Counted from the stretch's first letter, positions 47,340 through 59,608 are shown. The stretch: 64,000 nucleotides of DNA from Gordionus sp. m RMFG-2023 (GCF_954871325.1 NC_088779.1:8744846-8808845); one strand, 5' to 3'. A program made the numbers and translations. The notes: a model not told the origin generated them from the sequence alone.

Positions 47340-47550
47340 AATGTTAGCTATTTTATTAATTTACTTAAAATACTGAAAAATTTAGCTGCCTACATTTTAG
47401 TGCTAATTTTAGATAGGGTTGATATAAATATTAGTTATGTTGGAAAATTTTTTATGGTATTGTTTAAAAATATTTATACTTTGTAGAAATATAAAATAAA
47501 AAAAAACAAAGAAGTTTTAATGTTGAGGAAAGCAATAGATGGTCCAAATT

Positions 47551-48112
47551 GTTTTCAATTGGATATATTATTACTATTTTATCTTATGAAAGAAAATACT
47601 TTGGAGGCGATAAGCTAGGAGTTACTACCTATCTCCCATCCTTACAAAAAAAATTAACCAATTATCCTCCCTAAAGACTCAAAGCTTCCATAAGCTTCAA
47701 AGAAATATATAGAGCATTAAAGTTTTTTAAGAATATTTAAAGTTAGGAGTTTAATTTTATTTATTTTATTTTAAAATTTTACATCTATAAAACTAAAAAT
47801 ATCATGCTTATATAGCATGTTTCAAACAAAAAATCAAATAATAATTTATATAAAAAAATCAATTTTCACAATTTATAAAAAAATTAATTTATATAAACAT
47901 TAAAAAAAACAATTTAAAGGTTAGTATTAATCGGTCATATCAACATTTTCAATTGGATATATTATAACTATTTTATCTTATGAAAAAAAATACTTTGGAG
48001 GCAATAAGCTAGAAGTTACTACCTATCTCCCATCCTTATCAAAAAAGATTAACCAATTATCCTCCCTACAGACTGAAAGCTTCCATAAGCTTTAAAGAAA
48101 TATAAAGAGCAT
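47551..48112. repeat. Direct repeat of about 165 bp, two copies 397 bp apart
   Basis: Copies at about 47551-47715 and 47948-48112 share TTTTCAATTGGATATATTAT, TACTTTGGAGGC, GTTACTACCTATCTCCCATC, AACCAATTATCCTCCCTA and AGCTTCCATAAGCTT with few differences. No terminal inverted repeats were seen, so this is more likely a local segmental duplication than a transposon. Confidence 0.65.
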
Positions 48113-48806
48113 GAATTTACCTTCTTCCTCCCGTTAGGTACATATTTGATTTAAAGTCCATTGAATAGTTGAGGAAAAGTATATGGTAACTTTCTGCGAA
48201 AATAAATTCAAAATCTAAAGACCTAAATTTAGCTAAGCTTTAAAACATCAAATAACGAACTTTTTTATTTTTAAAAAGAATTCACGAATAAGCAGTTTGT
48301 AAGAAATAAACATGTAGAAAAAACTAATTCATTAGCCCTCGACGTTTACCAAAATTAAATATCTTCGCTTCCAAAATTCATTTACAAAAATAAAGGAAGA
48401 TTTAAATTGTAAAAGTGTGTTTTTAATTCTATAAACACTCTAAAAAAATTATAATTGGTTTTTAATAAATGATACCATGCTAGCCTATGTTCGAAAAAGC
48501 CAACCAATGTAAGCTATGCACATTCATTTAAACCTATTAATCTAGGCCTGCAGAAATCTTATCAAATAAAGGTTTGATCAATTGTTTCTTTTTTTAGAGA
48601 TATGCTATTTTTGTAATTACTGTTTGTAAAAATAAATGCTCATAAAATATAAAAGATCCCTAATTATATAATCTTTCAATTTACATTTAGTTTTAATTTT
48701 ATTAATAGATTTTTAACAATAAGTCACTAAAAAATAAAAAATAAGTAAAATATATGATTACGGTGAATAATTTAAAAATAATTTAATAACTAATATTTGT
48801 TTATAT

Positions 48807-48838
<32 letters not shown>

Positions 48839-48840
48839 TA
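48807..48840. repeat. CTTT microsatellite
   Basis: About eight tandem CTTT units, directly followed by an A/T-rich stretch with repeated AAAATTTAAAATTT and CCAAAATTTT words. A candidate polymorphic marker. Confidence 0.9.
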
Positions 48841-49914
48841 ACCATAATATTTACTAAAATTTAAAATTTGTTAAAATTTAAAATTTTCCAAAATTTTCCA
48901 AAATTTACGATGCTGATTTATATTCAACGATGCTTCAAAATGAATTAATAATGAATGAATCATACGTCTGGATAAGTATTATATGTCAACAAGGAAAATT
49001 TACGGTCAAATATTTTAATTAAAACATATAATAAATTTTATCACTTTATGTAATTAAAAAATTCAATTTAAATAAAATTTATAAATACTAATGTTCTAAC
49101 AGTTCTCCTTTGGTTCCTGCACCTCTTTTTAAATAATACTTATTTAGTTACTTCCATAGTCCTTTTTTTTGTCCATTTTGTTTAAAAAAAAATTTTACTC
49201 ATGCGTTTTTAAAAAAAAAAAATTTTATAATAACATAATTTTTATAGTTTTGTACAATATATTTTTTTAAATATTTCTGCTATTTTAATCCGAAATTTAC
49301 ATAGGCGTATACAGGATTTACCTTATTAAGAGGGGTTTTCAGCCATAATTTTATTAGAGGTCTTTAGGTTCACTTATTGTAGGTTTTTAGCTGTATTATA
49401 TTTTTATAAAAATAACTTTGGGTTTTCCTTTATTTTTTTATATAAATTCTTTTTTCTAAAAACTTTAAATTATAGTGGTTAAAGGTATTAATCTTTACTA
49501 AATTTTTTTCTTTCAAATTCTTCTTTATAGTGATATATTGTATACATTTTTGGGAAAGAGAGGAAGGGAGGTGGGGGAGTAATGTTCCTAAGAATAATCA
49601 TTCTTAACTACTTAACATTTTTTACCGAGACTAACTCAAATTCCTAAATTACGACATTTGTTCATATTTATCCTTTAGATAATTTATCTTGAAATGATTC
49701 TTATTAATTCTTGGGTAATCTATAATCATATTTCATATATTTCTAGACAAATGTTTTGGAAAATATTCATAAAATTTTGATTCTAGGGGGAAAAAAAAAT
49801 TTTAAACGCCCTGTATAAAAAAGTATCCAAAAGTTTCTTAATTTGGATTGCAAGGATGAATAATGTAAGACAAACACTTATAATATATCAAGCGATTTTA
49901 GACTATGTCTTTCC

Positions 49915-51265
49915 CAGGGGGTGTATTGCAAGGAGGGTTACTAAGCCTCCTGCGAATTTATTTTTGATTTTTAGCCTCCTTTCCAAATTTTTTCAAAAGT
50001 GATAAATTTAAATCCTATTTTTCTTTGTTATTTGTTAGAAAAAAAATTAAAATTTTATAATCTAAGAGCTAATATAATATTGTTAAAAACTATTCTAGCT
50101 ATCTAACGCGGTATGAAAATCACGATAAAATATAAAAACATATGGTGATTTAAAAAGTTAATCAAAATATCGTGCATAAAGAGAAATGTAATCTTCTTTG
50201 CGATTCAGTCAATTTTTCAATTATTTGTTTTATAAATAAGGATTTATTCTCTAATTATACTATTAAGTAAATCTAGTTCATTAAATCGATTTTCGGATGT
50301 CGAGCATCTGGGATTAGTTTATTTACCGTAATAAAGAAAATAGTACTAATTGGTATAATTTTAATATATTTGGAAATTACAACAAATTTTGTCTAAAGTA
50401 TGCAATGCTTCTATGGAAGTTTTTGAAGTAATTAATTTTTCTTGTATAAATTTAAATTCTGAAATTAATTGGTCATCTCATATGGCCTTCAGATATTATA
50501 TCCTCTGAATAAGATTGAGCTAATTATTTAATTTCAATATCAAGATTTAATATAATACATCCTAAGACAGATTTCTGTGTAATACTATTTGAAAATTGGA
50601 TAAAATCATTTTATGAATCGCAAAGCGTTCATTGATTGAAATGTATCAAAAAGTGGATTAAAAACGGTTATTCTGCAGGGATCCTCAATTAAATCCACGT
50701 TAATATTTGAACGATTGTTTGCCCAGTTGCAGTAGAGGCATGTGAATCTTTTTAAAATCATATAATCTGCCTCAATACACATAAATTTCGTTAAATTCGA
50801 TTGATATTATCTCTTAGTTTGTTGTAATATAATAATATTTCTATAACCACAGTTAAATCTATATCACATTTTTGAAAAATTTTGCATAAAATTGTTGTGT
50901 AATTAAATTATTTATTAATACATCATCCAAGAGAAAAATAAATTGTTTTAAATATTAATGTACCTTATCACAATGGATTCCAGATCCATGTATTATGAAT
51001 ATAAAAATAAATCATCGCAGGAGAATAAAATCTTTTCAGAGAAAACAGCCTAAAGAAAAGAATAAATGAAAAATTTATGAAATTTTTTTAATTTCATATT
51101 TATATTATTCATTTCTATATCGGTGGTATATTTTTAAAATATAATATAAATAAAGAATTTGTTCATATTATTAATAATAAAAAAATAGATTTTTTATATA
51201 TATCATATTTTTTGAATAATATATCAATTAAAAATCATAGACCACCCTCCCCCGCCAAATTTTTA
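49915..51265 (-). mobile_element. Decayed hAT transposon, ZMYM1-like transposase relic
   Basis: The left end CAGGGGGTGTATTGCAAGGA and a C-rich right part (CACCCTCCCCCGCC, about 51250) fit the same hAT subgroup as 7330. The minus strand translates in pieces from about 50890 down: IFQKCDIDLTVVIEILLYYN, QLAQSYSEDIISEGHM, ISEFKFIQEKL-like and a dimerisation-like part around ENRFNELDLLNSIIRE. The first piece lines up with FQKHDIDLIKKIRIAESILL of the 7330 relic. Many stops interrupt the frame. Exact ends and target duplication are not resolved. Confidence 0.5.
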
Positions 51266-54245
51266 AACAATACATTACTGGTCTTACCCAAACATACCGA
51301 CAATAAATTAGTGAGACCACTGCAACAGATCTAATAATGCATTAAACCCAATCAATAAATTGGATTTTTATGTTGGAAAAATTTTAAAATTGTCACTGCC
51401 CTGATCCACACAGAATTGCCGCTGCGCTAAATTGCCGACACCCCAAACTTTGGTATGTCAAATTGTCATGTATAAACATGTACTAAATTATCTCGTTGAA
51501 TCGACACAGGCAAAATAATTATGCTGAATTGGCATGCACAAAAATTTTCGCGCCGAATCGCCGTGATAATAGAAATAGTAAATCTAAATAAAAAGCTATT
51601 TACTTATAATATTTTAAAAAAATTTTATAGATTCGAAATATAATACATTTTATACAATTTTTTTATTATCATATTATTTCATGTTGATGTTGGTATTAAT
51701 GGGCCTTTTAGGTAATTTCTTAAAATATTAAACTAAATAGACACAAATTAAATTTCTATAAATTTTAACTTTTAATTTACACTGCATTTATAGTAAACGC
51801 GTTATCTTCAAGCGTTGCGTTAAAATGATTCAGTTTTAAAAAATAATTTAAGACAATAATCGTATCACATATTTTCTTATCAACGCATCGCAACAATTTG
51901 CAATAACGCAACGCTTGAATATACCTCGTTTACTAAAAATGAGGTTTTAGGAAGGTTGAAAAAATTAACTTTTTTTGGGATAACTTTATCCTCTTTTAAA
52001 TACTTGACTAGTGAGGTTGCCTGGGTATTTGATATATTTTCCCTATTCAATTTCATTATTATAAACATATAGTAATTTTTTTTATATTTTTCTTGCCGTT
52101 ATTAATCTATTATTATTTTTATTTTCTACCAAATTTTGAATAACTTTTTCCTAGCGGACTACATGATTGCGGGCCGGCACATAAATGTACACAACAGTTC
52201 GAAAAACTGTCGTTTAAACGTCTATAGACTGAGATTAAAATAGGGCAAAGAGAAATCCGCACATATATTTAATTACTTTGGAACAGGGCAAGGGCTGATT
52301 TTCATTTTAAATGTCTGTCTACAAATAGGTAAATTCTCTTGGTGTTAATATTAATAGTGTAAATAAATTGAAAGACTTGTTGTCATTTTGACTATAAAGT
52401 TAATTTAGTTGTTTTATTGAATTCCTGATTCCGATTGCAAAATCCCCCCCCCTGTTATATAAAGATAGATGTGACAATAAAATAGTTTCGAATTTCATAT
52501 TTTCATTAAAAAGAGAAAATAAACAAAATTCGCTATAGTTTTTTTGTATATTTACATGACTTGCACAGATCTAAGTCTTCTATAGAAATGAGTTGATCAA
52601 TGTTAGTATACCTCAATTCTATACATTGAGATAGGTGTTCAGTGAATTGCCTTTAAATGTAATATATATAATTATAATTATAAGAATATATAGTTATAGT
52701 TTTATATATTATTTATTTAATTTAAGGCCATATTAGAATTATGCCTTATATAAAATAAATGGGGGTCCATATTCAAAACAAAATAAAGTATATGAATAAA
52801 AGCCTAACCAAAAAAGCGCTATGTATTTCGCACACGATGAGGTTTTTTCCAAATGTCAATGTAAACAGATTATCAATGCACTCAAATGATATTATAATTA
52901 GCTTTCTTAGTATGAAATATATTAAAATATTACCTATAGTGATGCTTAACATTACAAAAAACAGTTAAACATATTTTATTTGAACACCCTGAATATTTTT
53001 AAAAAACCAAATTTTTAGATATTACTTAAAAATATTTTAATGGCGGGGAAAAATTTTGCAAATTTATATATATATATTTGGTAAATTCTGTAATTTTGTG
53101 GAAGTGATAATCCAGAAAATATAGTGTTTTCAATTTAACAAAGATCATAATTATTTGTTCATTTTGGTGTCCAGAGACATATTCTTGGTTTAGACATATT
53201 TAAAAAAATATAAAAACCGGGTCGGACATCAGGTAACATAAAATAATAAAACCGAACAGGGTTGGTAATAAATTTTCTGGCCCTGAAATAATTGAGTTTT
53301 AACCGAGTCGGATATGAGAATTTTGCAATTTACAGACCTCATTTACCTCCGATGATACCAGATAGTTCTTGATGCCTGTAAAAATTACAACATACATATC
53401 GTCGGTCTAGAAATGGAGTGCTCCACTTGAGGTTTTTGATTTGAGAGCGAATTATTGATTAATTTCTACGAAATATATAAATAAAAACTAGATTCATAAA
53501 TATTAATCTTGGCCACGTTAGAGCACTGTCAATTTTAGCTATTTTTAACTATACATATATGTATTATCTATGATATTATCATATTTTATGAGCACCCGTT
53601 GGGCCTCTTTTTTTAAATTTTATAAAAAATTATTATAAAATATGTATGGAAAAAATTATCAGTTAAATATTGGCATAAATTTATATTCAGCTAATTTATT
53701 TATGAATAAATTAGAATCAAGTGAAGATTGTGAGTTTATATTACATAATTTTTTGATTTATAGTAGTTAACTCTGTTTATTTTGCTTTTATTTAATAAAT
53801 TATCAAAATAAAATTGAAATGAACATAAAAATATTCGTAAAGTGAAGTGATTATTTTGTTCCTCGCGCATATTGATTTTATCAAATAAATTTTTCCCATA
53901 TAATTTTTGGGCAAAATTTTCTTCAGGCTATTATTTGGAAATAGTAATATAAATTACCTATCAGTTTTTTTACTTACATTAATCAATAAGTTTTTCCTAA
54001 ATTCATCTAAACTTTAATATCGTTTTCCCCATTTTTAACAATTTTGCAAATGGAGCACTCCAATTGTAGACTGACGACATAGTATCTACGATAAGTTAAA
54101 TTGGAATAGTAAAAATAATTATATAAAAATAAAAGTTAATTTTCTTTCCTAAAAAATTTGATTAGAGGCAAAGGTTCCTATTGTTAAATCAAACATTTAA
54201 TTTAGTGCTATGTAAATGTAATAGTTGCATGGGTAAGCCTGATTG
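51266..54245. other. Intergenic region with repeat scraps
   Basis: At 51400-51560 short words such as AATTGCCG, AATCGACACAGGC and GAATCGCCGTG recur irregularly and resemble 31870-31910, suggesting a decayed repeat. At 53173-53340 a CAGAGACATATTC start, CGGGTCGGACATC patches and a CAGACCTC end look like another GC-rich miniature element. A 69-codon plus-strand frame at 52759 has no recognisable features. No gene is called. Confidence 0.4.
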
Positions 54246-54448
54246 GCTGCTGTTAATCGAGATTGACTTTTTAAATTTGTTCAACTAAAATTGCTTTTAT
54301 TTTAAACATGTTAGCCTTTAACCATGTATTTCGTTTAAATTGTTTTTTTATAATACACATATATATATATATATACCTTATTTTATATATATTTTTAGTA
54401 TCATTTTTAGTTTTAGATATCTAAATTATAATTTTCCGATGTCCTCAC

Positions 54449-54569
54449 TACGTCATCGTGTCGTCATGTCATCGCTACGTCATGTCATCGCTACGTCATG
54501 TCATCGCTACGTCATGTCATCGCTACGTCATGTCATTGTTACGTCATGTCATCGTTACGTCATGTCATG
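54449..54569. repeat. 16-bp minisatellite GTCATGTCATCGCTAC
   Basis: About seven tandem units of GTCATGTCATCGCTAC with a few C/T changes toward the end. It lies inside the left LTR of the element at 54251. An 86-codon plus-strand frame over it only reflects the repeat. Confidence 0.85.
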
Positions 54570-54640
54570 GGTACATATTTTTATTTTTTTTATTTGTTGA
54601 TTTTATTTATTTATTTTATACAAACAGATGATCCTATAAC

Positions 54641-54935
54641 TTAAGTTTTCTATGCCACTGTAGGAGGCCATATTAAAACCCTAAATATTACAAATTAGGA
54701 GTTAACTCATAGATTAATTGGTAAATCAGAGATTTCTCATTCATTAATTATAAATTTACTTAAGTTTTCTATGCAACTGTAGGAGGCCATATTAAAACCC
54801 TAAATATTACAAATTAGGAGTTAACTCATAGATTAATTGCTAAATCCGAGATTTCTCAAATTATAAATTTAATATCTCTAGGCTTGGGAAATTTTTTTCA
54901 AAATTAATGCAACTGTAGGAGGCCATATTAAAACC
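54641..54935. repeat. Tandem repeat with a unit of about 120 bp
   Basis: Unit 1 (54641-54759) and unit 2 (from 54760) begin TTAAGTTTTCTATGCCACTG and TTAAGTTTTCTATGCAACTG. A third, partial unit (54907-54935) repeats ACTGTAGGAGGCCATATTAA. Embedded in the enlarged left LTR. Confidence 0.85.
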
Positions 54936-57900
54936 AATTGTCAAAGTAATACATTATTTACTAAATATTACAACATTTTTTCTTGTCCATACAACACCAC
55001 CGTTATTGATATATAACATGGTGCCCCGCTCTGTATGGTAACTCACGCACAATGATATATAAAAATATCATATGAATTATGTAATAAATTATAAAAATTA
55101 TTCGATATAAAAAATTGAATATATAATAGTGACAATATTTATTTTTGCTAATTTAAATAAAGTTTTAAAATAAAAATCTACATTATGGATGATAAAATTA
55201 GCATATTGTCCAACAGGGAGTTAAGTTCCCAAAATTGGAGGGGTGCTTGACGGAAACTTATTTGGAGAGACTTGACGATTATTTCTCTCAAACAATTTTA
55301 TCCGAGTAAAAATTGAAACATTGATGAGGAATTTATCTGATGACCTATACGATAAAATTAAGTGATTATGTACTAAGGAAGATATCAAAGATTATAAAAT
55401 TATTATTAAAAAATTAAAATTTTTATTACTTAGTCAAGATGTTTGGATATTGACTGGGAAGTTTAACCTTGCTTCACAAGGTGTTAAGGAATCTTTTTTG
55501 AATTGGTTTTTTAAACTGTCTAAGTTAAGTAAACCCTTTAATTTTATTAATGATGATGGCATAAAAGAAAAATTGAGAACATTTAGTTTAAATGACAATA
55601 TAAAAAATAAATTAAATAAAAATATTAACTACACATTAGACGAAATGATTGAAATAGGAAGAAAATTAGATATTATTAACATTAAATCAGAAAGTGACAA
55701 TGTTAATTATGTTTTTAGTAGGGATAAAAAATTTAATAAAAATAATGACAATAATAGAAATAGTGATAAGAATTTAGATATCCAAAGTACTTCTAATAGG
55801 AATGAGATTAATAGTAACTATAATAGACCTAATTATTATTCGAGGCAAAATTTTGACAGTAGGAATAGAAATTATGGTGATAACAATTTTAGTGATGATA
55901 ACGACAACAGGAATAGGAATTTTACTAACGTTAGAAACAATAACAATTATAATAATAATAACTATAGAAATAATCAGTATAATGATAGTAACTATCAAAA
56001 TTACAATTATCGGTATAACAATAGCAACAGAAACTTTCATAATAATAATTATCAATCTTATAACAACAACTATGGTAGGAACAACGCCTGGTTTAATTAT
56101 AATCAGAGGAGACAGATTCAATGTGATGATCAAAATCATAATAATTACCGATCTCAATTCAAATAATTATGAAGGAAACAACAGGTGGCATAATAATGAT
56201 AACCAAAAAAAACAAATCGAATATGACGATCGTAATTGGTGGTAGGATTTTAATCAAAGAAAACAAACCCAGTATGATAATCAAAACTTCTACGATAGCA
56301 ATAATTGTAATATGAACATTGAAGAGGTTGGGGAAAATAAAGTTGGCACTGCCAAAAACAATAATGAGAATGATTTCAATGTCAACAACCTGGCTGAAAA
56401 TACAGACAAAGGTGATGACAGTGCTTTTATGACTACTTTGAAATCAAATAATGTTACTACAACTCTGCAGGTTGACACTGGATCAAAGTATACCATCATA
56501 CCTCATGATATGGCTAAAAAAATTGGCATAAGAGAAATGAAGAAATCCAGTTTGCGGCTTACAGCCTACGACGGAAACTTGATTAAAATCATTGGGACAA
56601 CTCAAGTTAAAGTAAGTTATGAATGAATCATTAAATATTTATTAGCACTAGTTGTAGAGTCGAGAAAGAACGCGTTATTAGGAAGAATATGGATCAATGC
56701 CTTTAAAAATATTTTAAATAAATTCATAGGAAATGTCGACACCAATTATAAAGACGAAATAAATAAACTTATTAAAGATTGTGAATCCAAATTGACTAGA
56801 GAACCAATTAACAAAGTAAATGTCAAATTACATTTAAGATGTGACGCCCAACCTAAAATAATACCACCAAGACGTATACCGTATTCAAAGATTGATCTTG
56901 TAGGCGAAGAACTGAATAGATGGATACACGAAAAAATTATTGAGCCTGTAAGTAATGTGCGATGGGCGAGTCCTATAACCGCTGTATACAAAAATGATGG
57001 GAGCATAAGGCTTTGCGCAGATTATATAGACACTATTAACCCAACTCTCGAAGACTTTAGATACCCACTTCCACGTATAAATGATCTTATAGCTAAACTT
57101 TCAGAAGAAAAAAAATTAACCAAAATCGATTTCAAAAATGTTTTTCTACAAGTTCCGATAGATGAAAATAGCAGAAGATTTTTGACTATATCCACACATA
57201 AGGGATACTACCAATTTATCAGAATTCCTATTGGGTTGAAAACTTCATCTGCCATATTCCAACAAATCATGGATCAGATTTTTGGTGATATGAAAGATGT
57301 TATATTTTATATTGATGACTTATTAATACATTATATAACGATGAAGCACATTTAAACAACATCAAAAAGGTGTTTGAGAGAATATTATCGTACAAGTTAG
57401 TACCTAACTTCGCCAAAAGTTTGTTTTTTAAAAACAAAGTGAGGTTCCTGGGTCATGATATTGACTCCAAGGGGATTCATGCTAATCACGACAAAATTGA
57501 AGCAGTAATTAATATGCCAGAACCAAAATCAGCTGCTGAATTATCAACATTTCTGGGAATGGCTTTTTGAACAATTTTGCAGAAATAGCCGATCTTCTAT
57601 ATAAAATCGTCAACAAAGTTAAATGGGACTTATTAAAACCGTTGGAGGAGAAGGAGAACAAAATAAACGTTACTTTACCACGAAATAGAACCTTTAACGT
57701 AGGCGATTTTGTTTGGTATATACAAAGGAATGACACATCGGGCAAAGGGACAATCAATTTGAAGGAAAATGACACTATGTTCCAAGTTTATACAGAAAAA
57801 GGTATTACAAGGAAATACCTGGATCAATTAAGAAAGAGAAAATGCTATAACATTGCATACCATGACTCTCTTAAGAAGGACGGAAGTGTGGACAAAAATA

Positions 57901-58397
57901 TTAAAACTAATGATAAAAATATTGTAACACCGACTCCTAGACCGATACGAAGTAGACAAAAACCTGTTTATCAAAAGTTTATATAACTTAAAATATTAAA
58001 ATATGTAAAAATAAATTATATACTAAAACGAAAAAAAAAATAAAATAAAATAAGAACACTAAAAATATCATATAAAAACAATCTTGTTGAGTTATCATCC
58101 TTTTATTATTCTAACATCCAAATTTGATCAATTCTCTGATTATTCATATATTCCAACATCCTATTTGATACAATTTTGAAAAATTGATAATAATAACCAC
58201 TGAGTACTATAAGCAAGCTACATGATAAAATCACGATTTATAACTTACGATAAGGATATCAAGCTTACGATTAAACAAGCCAACGATTAAGATGACTTAT
58301 GCAACAACTTGACAATCAAAATGATAAATCATTTGGACGACAAGGTTTCTATGACAGCTCAGATGGATTATGGGAAGGTTTTTCAGAAGAAGGGGAA

Positions 58398-58616
58398 TGT
58401 TAATCGAGATAGACTTTTTAATTTGTTTAACTTAAATTGCTTTTATTTTAAACATGTTAGCCCTTAACCATGTATTTTGTTTAAATTGTTTTTTTTATAA
58501 TACATATATATATATATATCACCTTATTTTATATTTATTTTTAGTTTTAGATATATTTATAATAAATAAAACATTTTTTCTTGTCCATACAACACCACCG
58601 TTATTGATATATAACA
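58398..58616 (+). repeat. Right LTR (219 bp)
   Basis: Begins TGTTAATCGAGATAGAC and ends GATATATAACA, followed by the GCTGC duplication. Lacks the arrays present in the left copy. Confidence 0.85.
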
Positions 58617-58621
58617 GCTGC

Positions 58622-58894
58622 ACTAGTGAGGGCAATTGGTAGTTGAATCTCAGTCAGAATTCTGGAAATATAACTCAATTAGAAAATGAACCTTGAAGCA
58701 TATAATTTAAATGCAATATAATTCCAAAGCATTTTTAGATATTTTGCCCCTATTAAACCTTGGCAAACTGTAAAGCCTAGTGACGCCGCAGAAGCATCTG
58801 CCAATAATTATTTTTTTAAATAAAATTTCCTACCTGTCATCTTGATTTATATCTGTCTAATATTTATTGATAAACAACTTTGATAATATTTTAG
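58622..58894. other. Gap between LTR element and glycosylase exon
   Basis: AT-rich DNA ending in a splice-acceptor-like AATATTTTAG at 58885-58894. No first exon of the glycosylase is recognisable here; an ATG at 58687 opens only 11 codons. Confidence 0.4.
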
Positions 58895-59561
58895 TTTAAA
58901 ATTCTTCGTCTCGATTGTGATTTTTATAAAAAACCTTGTATAGATCTTGCTAAATCTCTTTTAGGAAAAACATTAGTGCGTAACATAGATGGTTTAAGAA
59001 TTAGCGGTAAAATTGTTGAAACTGAAGCATATCTTGGAATCATTGATAAAGCTTCTCATTCATATAAAAACAAGTTAACCTTAAGAAATGAGCCAATGTT
59101 TATGTCCCCCGGAACGTGCTATGTTTATCAAATATATGGAGTATATTATTGTCTTAACATATCATCTATTGGTAATTTATATATTTGTAAATAAATTTAT
59201 AAAATAAACACCAGAAAAAGGAGCAGCAATTTTAATAAGAGCATTAGAACCACTTGAATGTATAGATTACCAACTAGAATTAAGATCTAAAATGAAAAAA
59301 GGAAGAAAGAAAATAACTAAACAGATTCATATAAGTAATGGGCCCTCTAAATTATGTCAAGCAATGTATATTGAAAAAGAAGGCATTAATAAAGAAAATT
59401 TGATATTTTCTGATAAAATATGGATAGAAGACAATCATATTATCATAAAGAATGAAGACATTGTTTGTAGAACAAGAATTGGAATAACCTATGCAGAAGA
59501 ATGGGCAAATAAACTATTGCGATTTTATATAAAAGGGAATAAAAATATAAGTGTAAATTAA
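58895..59561 (+). CDS. MPG: DNA-3-methyladenine (alkyladenine) glycosylase, 5' end missing
   Basis: Removes alkylated purines and hypoxanthine from DNA, starting base-excision repair in the nucleus. Exons 58895-59171 and 59215-59561 join across a 43-bp GT..AG intron in phase 1, giving about 207 residues that match the catalytic core of the animal AAG/MPG family almost without gaps. Visible are FYKKPCIDLAKSLLGKTLVR; the KIVETEAYLG motif with the catalytic Glu and the Tyr that stacks on the flipped base; SHS with the base-contacting His; GTCYVYQIYGVYYCLNISS with the intercalating Tyr and the conserved Asn; IRALEP; NGPSKLCQAM; and TRIGITYAEEWANKLLRFYI. All key residues are kept, so it looks functional. 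The frame is open at 58895 after an acceptor-like AG in phase 0, so an earlier exon with the start codon is expected but not found. AATAAA follows at 59603. Confidence 0.9.
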
Positions 59562-59602
59562 TTTTTTTTATATATTGTTAATTTATTTTATCAGTAATCC
59601 TC

Positions 59603-59608
59603 AATAAA
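59603..59608 (+). terminator. Poly(A) signal of the glycosylase gene
   Basis: AATAAA 42 bases beyond the stop codon, at a normal spacing. Confidence 0.45.

Larger units (their letters stand above)
44398..47344 (+). mobile_element. Ty3-type LTR retroelement, recent but incomplete
   Basis: The element occupies 44403-47339, with 154-bp LTRs and a 5-base target duplication AATGT on both sides. TGGCGACG follows the left LTR within three bases as a possible primer-binding site. The internal part shows a gag-like region ending in two CCHC knuckle-like Cys clusters, a protease-like D-T-G motif (FDFDTGAQ) and an integrase-like region with an H-H-C-C-type zinc-binding part. Two adjacent knuckles and very short LTRs recall the Mag lineage of Ty3/gypsy. 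Pol is incomplete and there are about two or three breaks, so it is a fossil, although the LTRs differ at only one base I can see, which means the insertion is young. It may have moved with help from a relative. It lies just upstream of the BTBD17-like gene, in the opposite direction. Confidence 0.85.
47345..49914. other. Intergenic region with local repeats
   Basis: Contains the 165-bp direct repeat and the CTTT microsatellite listed separately. The remainder is AT-rich with no recognised gene. At 49310 GGCGTATACAGGATTTACC resembles the terminal motif of the local ZMYM1-like hAT elements. Confidence 0.4.
54251..55018 (+). repeat. Left LTR, enlarged by tandem arrays (768 bp)
   Basis: The outer parts match the 219-bp right LTR: TTTTATTTTAAACATGTTAG near the start and CTTGTCCATACAACACCACC near the end. 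The middle (about 54440-54960) is absent from the right LTR and holds two tandem arrays. Confidence 0.8.
54246..58621 (+). mobile_element. Broken Ty3/gypsy LTR element
   Basis: The element spans 54251-58616 with a 5-base target duplication GCTGC on both sides. A TGG-starting primer-binding-like site (TGGTGCCCCG, 55019) follows the left LTR, and a purine run AGAAGAAGGGGAA precedes the right LTR. The interior shows an Asn-rich gag-like region, a protease-like L-x-V-D-T-G-S motif and a reverse transcriptase region with the YIDD box, so it is Ty3/gypsy. It is clearly broken and incomplete, with about five or more breaks, and is older than the element at 44403. Its left LTR is about 3.5 times longer than the right because tandem arrays grew inside it. 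It lies about 275 bases upstream of the first recognised exon of the glycosylase gene, in the same direction. Confidence 0.8.

Noticed and set aside
54340-54600. 86-codon frame with repeated SSLRHVI units
   Set aside because: It is a direct reading of the 16-bp minisatellite inside the LTR.
55774-56245. Ile/Val-rich long frames overlapping the gag-like region
   Set aside because: They are other-frame and antisense shadows of an Asn-rich AAT/AAC-codon stretch in the LTR element.
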